In this document: positions 1 through 6,133 of the stretch, one piece after another
Layout of the letters: each line of letters begins with the position of its first letter
Numbering within the stretch: the first letter of the stretch is position 1
Assembly (NCBI GenBank): GCA_035646975.1
Contig: DASROJ010000196.1
Coordinates: 1-16,145 of the forward strand
Source of the DNA: DASROJ01 sp035646975
Lineage (GTDB): Bacteria > Acidobacteriota > Polarisedimenticolia > JACPZX01 > DASXTC01
DNA: 16,145 nucleotides
Direction: 5' to 3'
Program-made: the position numbers and the translations under genes
Notes under the pieces: model-generated
Database searches by the model: none
What the model was told of the DNA's origin: nothing
The model's input: only the letters and a program-made list of their open reading frames with translations

Positions 1-1964
1 CCCGGGCTCGTGTACTCGCCCGTCACTCCGAAGCCAAAGGTTCCATCCGTCTTGCTGAAGCCGGCCTGGAGCTTCGTCTGCGACTCGGGCAGGACGCGGT
101 TGATGCCGGCCGAGGCGAGCAGCCCGTGACCAAGTCGACGCTCCATGGTGAGCGCGACGTTCGTGATCGCCCAGCTGGGCGCCACGTCGTAACCCAATTC
201 GCCACGCACCGAGAAAGACCGGAGATAACGGCTGACAAGAAGATTTCCCGTGCCTCGAGACGGCAGCGCGCCGACTCCTCCGCCCGCGAAGGACCAGCTC
301 AACGCATTTGCCACGGAGAGGCCACGGTGGAACATCGACGCCCGGCCGATCATCGAGGTCACCTGATGCCCCGTTTCCAGGCGGTCCTGCCTCACCTCGA
401 ACAGCAGGGCGATCCGTGGCAGAAATGACTTCGGAAGTGTCGTGTCCACCCGCAGCGAGGTCCGGCTGCGGAGCGGGCCGGCCGACAGGAACCGTTCGCT
501 CACGAACCCGTCCAGGATTGCGTGCTGAACCTGGAATCCGAACGCGCCACGACGGGACTGGAGGGTCCCCTGGACCGCCGAGCCGCCCTGGCGATCGAAG
601 GCGACGTCGACGTTCGTGAAGAAACTCCCCCGGAACGCCCGGACACCGACTGTCCCATAGTCATGTCGGCCATCCGGCAGCTCGACGGTGGCCAGGCTGG
701 CGCTGGCCGACAGGTTTTTCGCGAGTCCGACGCTCAGCTCGAGCGACGCGCGCTCTTTGAATCCCGGGGGGCCCCGGCCGAATGAACGGGCACCCGGATC
801 GTCGCCGACAAGCCGGTAGTAAAGCTGCCCCTTGGGCGTCAACGTCTGCCCGACGTTGAAGAACCGGGACTCGGTGCGGCGCTGCCCCAGCGGTCCGTAT
901 AGCTGGAGCCGAAAGGCGTTCAGACCGAACAACAATGGGACGTCGAGGAACTCGTAGAGTCCGTCGGACCTGGAGCGCTCATACCCGAGCAGCTCATCGC
1001 CACGGTACAACTCCACCTCCCAGCCAGGCGGAAGATCGCCGCGAAAGCTCTGCCGGTCGAATTGCGTGGGGTGCTGCAGGGGAAAGTTGCTCAGCAGGAG
1101 GCCCGGGCCGGAGGTTGGCTGCGCAACGAGGTCGAGTCCCGGGTGGAAAACATCTCCGACCGTCACCTCCCTCGCCCTGAGGGGGCCCAGCAGGCCGCCG
1201 TCGGGGTCCTTCCGGCCGAGGCTGAACCGCGAATCGAAGATTCCCTCCTCGGTGCCCGCGACGAACGCGCTCGCTTCAGCAAAGAACAGCTCGCCGGTGA
1301 GATACGTCGTCGATTCGAGACTGTTCATGGTGCCGCCGTCCGGCAGCGGCTGGCTCCTCGCACGCAGTGTCTGGTCGATGAACGGGCCGTCGAGGAACCG
1401 GTACGGGATCTCCACTGGCGGATAACGCGCGACGATATCCGGTGCCCCGATTCTCCCGAACCTCCGCTCCCGCTCGAGCCGGAGCTGCAACGGGAACTTC
1501 TCGCGCGGGCGCACAGTGATGAGCGAGCCGAGGAGGTCGACGTCAAGCTTGAGTGGAAACCACTCCGAGAGAAGCTCCGGGTCGACATACATCTCTTCCC
1601 CGCGGAGCTCCACGCGGGAGGGATTGAAAGCCTTGGACATTCCTTCCACGGTCGCCGTTCCACCGCCGGCGTCGAGCTCGAAGCGGCGATTCTCGCTCAG
1701 GAAGAAACCGGAGGCGCGCCCCCGCGTGACGTCCACGTCGATTCCCAGCTCCAGGAGCCGGCTCATCTCTCCGAGCGGCACGAGAAGACCGGTCTTGCCC
1801 TGATAGCAGGGCAGCGTCTCCGCGAGGATCGTTCCATCGAGCGTCACCGACAGGAGAAGGACGTCTGCCTCCGAATCGTTCGCGGGCGGCGCGGCAGGTT
1901 CGCTCCGGGCGGCCCACGCGGGCGCTGCGAAGAGAAACAGCGCGGCGACGAGGTACTCTTTCAT
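1..1964 (-). CDS. Fimbrial outer-membrane usher (partial, C-terminus off left edge)
   Basis: The frame is open from an ATG at 1964 to the window edge, giving 654 codons without a stop. Ushers are outer-membrane beta-barrel pores that accept chaperone-subunit complexes and polymerise pili. The product begins with a signal peptide (MKEYLVAALFLFAAPAWA). Residues 30-160 form a periplasmic N-terminal region. Residues 180-200 (YPPVEIPYRFLDGPFID) introduce the barrel. Residues 308-370 (GDLPPGWEVELYRGDELLG... then GLNAFRLQLYGPLGQRR) match the usher beta-domain pattern, followed by long alternating amphipathic strands. The ATG overlaps the chaperone stop codon (ATGA, 1961-1964), which suggests translational coupling. 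The N-terminal region does not resemble the classical FimD/PapC N-terminal domain, so this is likely a divergent CS1/archaic-like usher. The family call is firm; the subclass is inferred. Confidence 0.85.
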   Translation of the reverse strand, partial: MKEYLVAALFLFAAPAWAARSEPAAPPANDSEADVLLLSVTLDGTILAETLPCYQGKTGLLVPLGEMSRLLELGIDVDVTRGRASGFFLSENRRFELDAGGGTATVEGMSKAFNPSRVELRGEEMYVDPELLSEWFPLKLDVDLLGSLITVRPREKFPLQLRLERERRFGRIGAPDIVARYPPVEIPYRFLDGPFIDQTLRARSQPLPDGGTMNSLESTTYLTGELFFAEASAFVAGTEEGIFDSRFSLGRKDPDGGLLGPLRAREVTVGDVFHPGLDLVAQPTSGPGLLLSNFPLQHPTQFDRQSFRGDLPPGWEVELYRGDELLGYERSRSDGLYEFLDVPLLFGLNAFRLQLYGPLGQRRTESRFFNVGQTLTPKGQLYYRLVGDDPGARSFGRGPPGFKERASLELSVGLAKNLSASASLATVELPDGRHDYGTVGVRAFRGSFFTNVDVAFDRQGGSAVQGTLQSRRGAFGFQVQHAILDGFVSERFLSAGPLRSRTSLRVDTTLPKSFLPRIALLFEVRQDRLETGHQVTSMIGRASMFHRGLSVANALSWSFAGGGVGALPSRGTGNLLVSRYLRSFSVRGELGYDVAPSWAITNVALTMERRLGHGLLASAGINRVLPESQTKLQAGFSKTDGTFGFGVTGEYTSP

Positions 1965-2791
1965 GGAAGCACGAGCACGGCCTCCGCGAGTTTCTCGCTG
2001 ACGCTGTCCGCACGCGTGTATGAAACGCGGAGCCGCCCGTTCCGGAGGGGCGTCCCAGGCGGGACGTGGAGTGGAATCATGACGACCCTGGTCGGGTTCG
2101 GCGTGTAGACCGCCACACCGCCCGCGAGCCCGACGACGATCGGCTCGCCTCGCAGCGGAATGAAGCTCACCGCGAAGTTGCCGATGACGGACTGGTTTCC
2201 CGTCCGGCGCATCCTCACGCTCAGAGCCCGGCCACCGTTTTCACCGGGAGGACCGAGGTCGGGGGCGTCAAGCGCGACCGTCGCCGCGGTCTCGCCCTGA
2301 CGCACGATGACGGGTATCGAGACACCGTAGACGGGAACAAGATGGACGTTGATGCCGCTCGACGCCTTCGCTGCCTGGACCGGGTCCTGCCGGGGCACCC
2401 CGCGGAAGCGCAGGTGGGAGCGGTACTCGCCCGCCGGGAGGTCAGCCGGCTTCCGGAGCTGAATCCGGACCGTCTGCGCGACATTCGGTTCGAGCGTCAC
2501 CTGGCGCGGGGAGAAGCGGATCAGCCCGTCGGAGAACCGCTCGCCGGGCCCCGGCGTCTCGATCTCTGTGGTGCTGCCGTCTTCGTTCATCCGGATCTGG
2601 ACGAAGCCGATCCGGTAGGTCGCAGGCGTCGAGCCGGTGTTGACGAGCGTGACCTCCGCCGTTCGCTGGCGCCCTTCGAGGACGACGCGTGTCGGCGCGA
2701 CCAGCAGGTCGGCGGCCCCCGATGCCGCTTCCGCGGCGGCGATACCCAGACCGAGGGGAAGGAAGAGCAGTGAAGCGAAGCGCATCCTCAT
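1961..2791 (-). CDS. Periplasmic pilus-assembly chaperone (PapD/FimC-like)
   Basis: Predicted periplasmic chaperone that folds pilus subunits by donor-strand complementation and delivers them to the adjacent usher. After a signal peptide (MRMRFASLLFLPLGLGIAAAEA) comes an Ig-like N-terminal domain (LLVAPTRVVLEGRQRTAEVTL, VNTGSTPATYRI, then FSPRQVTLEPNVAQTVRIQL), typical of the pilus chaperone family. A second Ig-like domain follows (SVRMRRTGNQSVIGNFAVSF ending RLRVSYTRADSVSEKLAEAVLVLP). The product is 276 residues, slightly longer than the usual 230-250. I chose the ATG at 2791 because AGGGA lies 9 nt upstream and the signal peptide begins there. An in-frame ATG at 2821 would add ten residues and overlap the upstream DUF4402 gene by 8 nt, so it is a real alternative. 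The stop overlaps the usher start. Confidence 0.88.
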   Translation of the reverse strand: MRMRFASLLFLPLGLGIAAAEAASGAADLLVAPTRVVLEGRQRTAEVTLVNTGSTPATYRIGFVQIRMNEDGSTTEIETPGPGERFSDGLIRFSPRQVTLEPNVAQTVRIQLRKPADLPAGEYRSHLRFRGVPRQDPVQAAKASSGINVHLVPVYGVSIPVIVRQGETAATVALDAPDLGPPGENGGRALSVRMRRTGNQSVIGNFAVSFIPLRGEPIVVGLAGGVAVYTPNPTRVVMIPLHVPPGTPLRNGRLRVSYTRADSVSEKLAEAVLVLP

Positions 2792-2813
2792 CTGTGAGAA
2801 TCCCTTTCGAGCA

Positions 2814-3287
2814 TCAGTCATAGGCGACGGTCACCTCGACCGTGCCGTCGTAGATGGCCGTCGTCTGCGATGGGCCGACATGCAGGGTTCCTCCCACGCT
2901 GAGCCACTGCGCGCCACCCGGCCCCAGGTTGCCTGATTCCTTTGGAGAGCTGGTGAATCGATCGATCGTCATCGAGCGTCCGGCGGAGACGAACAGGGTC
3001 GAGGAGGGAAGCGTGATGCTGTAGCTGGCGTTCGGCTCACCGGTGACCCGAAATATCGCCGCACCGACGCCGGCGGCACTGCCGAGTGCGACGCCGCCAG
3101 AAGCGGAGCGGATTCCCGAAGGGTCGACGGTGACCGTGCCCGGCATCCCGGTGGATACGATCTGACCGAAGCAAAGATCGCGGCTTGCCGTGGTCTCGAG
3201 ACTGACCAGCGCAAACGCCCTCCCCGCCAGCAGAGCGATCCCCAGGACGGCGACGCGCGCGATGGTCGGGCGAATGCGACGGCTCAT
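2814..3287 (-). CDS. DUF4402-type secreted pilin-like subunit 2
   Basis: A 157-residue secreted protein with a basic N-terminus and signal peptide (MSRRIRPTIARVAVLGIALLAGRAFA). The mature part carries the DUF4402 pattern (LCFGQIVSTGMPGTVTVDP, then GAAIFRVTGEPNASYSITLP and GGTLHVG). It ends YDGTVEVTVAYD, an alternating strand with a penultimate tyrosine as in chaperone-usher subunits. A single cysteine sits in the LCFGQ motif. The gene lies between the first subunit and the chaperone in the same orientation, so it is probably a minor or second structural subunit. No clear Shine-Dalgarno precedes the ATG. The product is about 35% similar by eye to the neighbouring subunit, so the two may be ancient duplicates. 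Confidence 0.8.
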   Translation of the reverse strand: MSRRIRPTIARVAVLGIALLAGRAFALVSLETTASRDLCFGQIVSTGMPGTVTVDPSGIRSASGGVALGSAAGVGAAIFRVTGEPNASYSITLPSSTLFVSAGRSMTIDRFTSSPKESGNLGPGGAQWLSVGGTLHVGPSQTTAIYDGTVEVTVAYD

Positions 3288-3314
3288 GGCAGGTTCGAAC
3301 TCAGATGCGGAAGG

Positions 3315-3346
3315 CCCCGGCCGGTCGTGGTCGATGACCGCCGGGG
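3315..3346 (-). terminator. Intercistronic hairpin between the two pilin genes
   Basis: GACCGCCGGGG (3336-3346) is the near-perfect inverse of CCCCGGCCGGTC (3315-3326), giving an 11-bp GC-rich stem with one bulged base and a 9-nt loop. It begins 22 nt after the first subunit's stop codon. There is no U-tract on either side, so it is more likely a partial terminator, or an mRNA-stabilising or processing hairpin that raises output of the first subunit, than a full intrinsic terminator. Confidence 0.5.
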
Positions 3347-3368
3347 GGTGTGGTGATGAATGAAGCGA

Positions 3369-3872
3369 TCAGTTGTAGGCAACGGTAACGTCGAACGTGC
3401 CGATGTAATCGCCCGACAGCTGACCTGCACCGACGTTGAGCGTCGCGCCAACCTTGAGTGTCTGCGCCCCGCCCGTGAGCGCCCCGCCGTTGGCGACACT
3501 GGGGAAGCTCGTGAAGGTGCTGACAGACATGGCTTCCGCGCCGGTGGTGCGCGTGATCGCAATGGCCGCGCTGGGCAGAGTGATCGCGTAGGTGTCGGTT
3601 CCGGTGCCGGTGACGGCGAAGCTGGCGGCGGTCGCGCCGGTCGCGCTGGCGAGCGTCACGCCGGTGGGCGTACGGATATCCGTTGCGGGCGCCAGAACGA
3701 CGGTGCCGGCTCCCACGGCGGAGATAATCCGCCCGAAGCTCAGGTCACCTGTGTTGGAGATCGCGATGGCCGTGACAATCTGTGCGGTAGCGTTCGCTGA
3801 CGCCGCGTTGGCGGCGCCGGTGGCAAAGATTGCGGACAGGGCGAGCACGCCGACGATCCATGACTTCTTCAT
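3369..3872 (-). CDS. DUF4402-type secreted pilin-like subunit 1 (probable major subunit)
   Basis: A 167-residue secreted protein. The signal peptide is MKKSWIVGVLALSAIFATGAANA. It is followed by an alternating hydrophobic stretch (ATAQIVTAIAISNTGDLSFGRI) that could act as a donor strand and contains the DUF4402 LSFG motif. The body is Ala/Thr/Gly-rich beta sequence (VTLASATGATAASFAVTGTG). The C-terminus SGDYIGTFDVTVAYN has a penultimate tyrosine and a glycine 14th from the end, the classical C-terminal signature of chaperone-usher subunits. The ATG at 3872 is chosen because GGAGA lies just upstream and the signal peptide starts there; the frame stays open to 4040 but the extra residues are not signal-like. 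It is first after the sigma-54 promoter and followed by a hairpin, which fits the major subunit. Confidence 0.82.
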   Translation of the reverse strand: MKKSWIVGVLALSAIFATGAANAASANATAQIVTAIAISNTGDLSFGRIISAVGAGTVVLAPATDIRTPTGVTLASATGATAASFAVTGTGTDTYAITLPSAAIAITRTTGAEAMSVSTFTSFPSVANGGALTGGAQTLKVGATLNVGAGQLSGDYIGTFDVTVAYN

Positions 3873-3912
3873 TGTCTTTCTCCATGCGCCAGTGACTGAC
3901 ACGGGCGTGTCG

Positions 3913-3930
3913 TGTCCCGAACGCGGGACA
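3913..3930. promoter_or_regulatory. Inverted repeat in predicted pilin leader
   Basis: TGTCCCG-aacg-CGGGACA is a perfect 7-bp inverted repeat (TGT-N12-ACA overall). It lies between the predicted sigma-54 start near 3972 and the pilin ATG at 3872. It could form a small leader hairpin in mRNA or be a protein-binding site. The nine bases CGCGGGACA in it recur at 5671-5679, beside the predicted promoter of the regulator gene. Confidence 0.35.
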
Positions 3931-3983
3931 TCGGGCCATTCCGGGGAAGAGGAGAGTCCCGAATCGTTCCGACGAGAATCATT

Positions 3984-3998
3984 GCAAGACGTCCGCCA
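3984..3998 (-). promoter_or_regulatory. Sigma-54 (-24/-12) promoter of the pilus operon
   Basis: On the minus strand the sequence reads TGGCGGACGTCTTGC followed by A. GG and GC are separated by exactly 10 bases and both TGGC and TTGC cores are intact, matching the sigma-54 consensus TGGCACG-N4-TTGCA. Transcription would start near 3972, leaving a leader of about 100 nt before the first pilin gene. The gene immediately upstream encodes a sigma-54 activator, which strongly supports the call. Confidence 0.75.
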
Positions 3999-4022
3999 GC
4001 CTGCCCGGCCCGGAAAGGCCCC

Positions 4023-4038
4023 GGAAACAGCTGTTTCC
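4023..4038. promoter_or_regulatory. Palindromic operator/upstream activator site
   Basis: GGAAACAGCTGTTTCC is a perfect 16-bp palindrome centred about 58 bp upstream of the predicted sigma-54 start. A further GGAAA half-site lies 11 bp, about one helical turn, away at 4012-4016. Fis-type helix-turn-helix regulators bind such dyads as dimers, so this is the best candidate site for the adjacent NtrC-like regulator. Binding is inferred. Confidence 0.55.
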
Positions 4039-4100
4039 ACCGCGGTTCGTGTATCAGGAGGGTGTCAGAGGTGTGCCACGGAACGCGTCATGACACATGT

Positions 4101-4115
4101 GGGGGTGGGGGGGGG
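4101..4115. other. G5-T-G9 homopolymer tract
   Basis: Five Gs, one T and nine Gs lie one base beyond the stop codon of the response-regulator gene (C-rich on the minus-strand transcript). The tract could be a Rho-loading C-rich segment, a G-rich structure on the plus strand, or a slippage-prone site whose length may vary or be misassembled. Confidence 0.6.
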
Positions 4116-4116
4116 A

Positions 4117-5445
4117 CTACATCTTCTGTGACATGCCGGACAAGCGCAGCACGCGATAGAGGGTGGAGCGGCTCACGCCAAGCAGCTTCGTCGCCTCCAC
4201 CCTGTTCCCGTTGGTTTGCGCCAGCGCATCGCGGACCATCTCCGGTGTAATCCGCTCCGGCGTGCGCTCGGGACCAGAACCGGGGCGAGGCTGGATTGCC
4301 GTGGAGAGCTCGACGAAGTCCTCGCAAGTCAGCTCCGAGCCGTTCGAGAAGATGAGCGCCTGCTCGATGGCGTTCTTGAGCTCACGGACATTTCCGGGGA
4401 ACGGATGGCGCATGAGCAGCGACAGGGCATCGGGCGAAAGACGCTTGCGCGCCTGCCCGGCCGGTGTCAAAGACTTCACGAAGTGGTCGACCAGTAAAGG
4501 GATGTCCTCCCGCCGGTCACGAAGCGGCGGTACCTGGAGCGTCACGACAGCGAGCCGGAAGTAGAGGTCGGCGCGGAACAGGCTCTTCAAGATCGCCTGC
4601 TCGAGGTCGAGGTTGGTTGCTGCAACAAATCTTACATCGGCAAAACTCGAGCGGTTCTCGCCGATTCTCCTCACCTCTCCGTCCTCCAGAACGCGGAGGA
4701 GCTTGATCTGCGCCGTAAGACCCATCGAGCCGGCCTCGTCCAGAAACAGCGTCCCGCCGTTGGCTTCTTCGATGAGGCCGCGCCGGGCCACATCGGCGCC
4801 GCTGAACGCGCCACGCGCGTGACCGAACAGCTCGCTTTCCAGAAGGCCCGCCGGAACGGCCGCGCAGTTGACGACGACGAACGGTCTGCCCGCCCGGGGC
4901 CCGACAGACACCAGGTATCTGGCCAGAACTTCCTTCCCGCTGCCAGTTTCCCCTCGGATGAGCACCGTGGTGGGAAGATTGGCGACGCGGCGCGCCCGCT
5001 CGAGCAGAAGTCGCCAGGGAAGCGAGCTGCCGACCACGACGGCAGACCCCGGTCTGTCCTCGTGTCCGCCCCCGGCTTCGGCTTCCTTCACGAGCGCCTG
5101 GATCTGGGTCATCCGGATCGGTTTTGCAAGAAAGTCGGTGGCCCCCTTCTTCATCGCCGCCACGGCGGCCTCGAGGGTTCCCACCCCGGTCATGATGACG
5201 AATCGCGCCCGGGCGTCCGTGCGACGCACCGCCGAGAGCAGCTCGAGCCCGGACATGCCGGGCATCTGGAGGTCGCACAGGATGAGGTCACAGGTACCGG
5301 ACTTGCCCGCCAGGAATGCCTGCGCGGAAGAGAACACCCTGGCCTCGATCCCGTCGTGACGCAGCATGGCTTGAATGACTTCGAGCGTGCAGGCCTCATC
5401 GTCGATGATGGCCACGCTCAGTCTGCGATCACTCCGGCTCTCCAC
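4117..5445 (-). CDS. NtrC-family sigma-54-dependent response regulator
   Basis: Three-domain bacterial enhancer-binding protein of about 442 residues. Receiver: acidic pair D15/D16, phospho-acceptor D58 (LILCDLQMPGMSG), T86 and K108 (LAKP). AAA+ domain: Walker A GETGSGKE (165-172), a GAFSGA loop (212-217) in place of GAFTGA, Walker B TLFLDE and the RADLYFRL arginine region near 291-297. C-terminal Fis-type HTH: VEATKLLGVSRSTLYRVL. All key catalytic residues are present. I prefer the GTG at 5445 (AGGAG 10 nt upstream); a TTG at 5514 would add 23 residues but has no obvious ribosome site. It directly precedes the sigma-54-preceded pilus operon, which is its likely target. No cognate histidine kinase is visible. 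Confidence 0.93.
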   Translation of the reverse strand: MESRSDRRLSVAIIDDEACTLEVIQAMLRHDGIEARVFSSAQAFLAGKSGTCDLILCDLQMPGMSGLELLSAVRRTDARARFVIMTGVGTLEAAVAAMKKGATDFLAKPIRMTQIQALVKEAEAGGGHEDRPGSAVVVGSSLPWRLLLERARRVANLPTTVLIRGETGSGKEVLARYLVSVGPRAGRPFVVVNCAAVPAGLLESELFGHARGAFSGADVARRGLIEEANGGTLFLDEAGSMGLTAQIKLLRVLEDGEVRRIGENRSSFADVRFVAATNLDLEQAILKSLFRADLYFRLAVVTLQVPPLRDRREDIPLLVDHFVKSLTPAGQARKRLSPDALSLLMRHPFPGNVRELKNAIEQALIFSNGSELTCEDFVELSTAIQPRPGSGPERTPERITPEMVRDALAQTNGNRVEATKLLGVSRSTLYRVLRLSGMSQKM

Positions 5446-5631
5446 GATCCGTTCGCTCCTGATGCTTGACAGAGAACTATCGTTCGAGGATCGAATCGAG
5501 GAAAACCGCCCCAACCCGTGATTGTCAGCCAGGTTTCAGGGCGGGAATACGAAGTGACGGAATCCGTGCTGCTCCCGAACGCCGGTCATGCTTCTCCAAG
5601 GATTTCCACACGGCCCGCCCGTCGTATCGGG

Positions 5632-5660
5632 AACATAGAGCGGCGCTTTTCGTCACGCAA
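5632..5660 (-). promoter_or_regulatory. Possible sigma-70 promoter for the response regulator
   Basis: On the minus strand, TTGCGT (5660-5655), a 17-bp spacer and TATGTT (5637-5632) give a moderate sigma-70 match. It lies in the 295-bp gap 5446-5740 between the regulator and the eRF1-like gene. A GAGTG...CACTC inverted repeat (5661-5682) abuts its -35 side. Nothing else recognisable was found in that gap. Confidence 0.4.
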
Positions 5661-5740
5661 GAGTGCTCGACGCGGGACACTCCTTGACAGACAAGGCTCG
5701 GGATCGCCGCAAGCTCGTTCTGAAGTCGTCCGGTATCACT

Positions 5741-6133
5741 CTATTCGTGAAAATACTCGCGCACCTTCGCCGCGATCTGGCGGTCGGTCATCCTGTCGGT
5801 TGTTTCCACGGCCACGATGCGGTTGCCGAGTTTTTCCTTCTCCAGGCGACTCTTCAGCTCGCCCTTGGCCTCGCCCGGGCCGAATATCAGGATCGACTCC
5901 GCGTCCCGGATGGCGGCGATGACTTCGTCGTAGAAACCGTGGAGATGGCCCGTGAACTCCCTTTCGCGGCTGTCATCCGCCTGGACTTTCTGTGATTCGT
6001 AGGGAATCGACGCATGCGCGCCGGGATGTTTCTCCACGTGCGACTCGATGACTCTTGTCTTTTCCCCGCCGTCGGACATCCCCGCGATCACGGCTTTTCG
6101 ATGATCGATCCACAAACCGACATTGGTTTTCAT
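5741..6133 (-). CDS. Small conserved protein with eRF1-like GPG motif
   Basis: A 130-residue soluble protein without signal peptide or membrane segment. It starts MKTNVGLWIDHRKAVIA, a beta-hairpin opening typical of a small uncharacterised bacterial family. Its second half reads FYDEVIAAIRDAESILIFGPGEAKGELKSRLEKEKLGNRIVAVETTDRMTDRQIAAKVREYF. The ILIFGPGEAKGEL segment (residues 81-93) resembles the GPG-x2-K motif of the eRF1/Pelota central domain, found also in bacterial eRF1-like proteins. The GGQ peptidyl-hydrolysis loop is absent, so it is not a release factor as such. It is coupled to the upstream exoribonuclease by an ATGA overlap (6130-6133) and has GAGG five bases before its start. A role near ribosomes or RNA is inference from neighbour and motif. 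Confidence 0.75.
   Translation of the reverse strand: MKTNVGLWIDHRKAVIAGMSDGGEKTRVIESHVEKHPGAHASIPYESQKVQADDSREREFTGHLHGFYDEVIAAIRDAESILIFGPGEAKGELKSRLEKEKLGNRIVAVETTDRMTDRQIAAKVREYFHE

Noticed and set aside
1062..2108. 348-codon plus-strand open frame
   Set aside because: It is antisense to the usher and chaperone genes, has Arg/Glu-rich composition with no domain, and lacks a signal or ribosome site; a GC-driven shadow.
3592..4131. 179-codon plus-strand open frame over pilin 1 and the promoter region
   Set aside because: Antisense to a gene with a clear signal peptide and DUF4402 motif, and it would run through the sigma-54 promoter and palindrome.
5683..5688. TTGACA on the plus strand
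   Set aside because: No -10 hexamer lies 16-18 bp downstream and no plus-strand gene follows.
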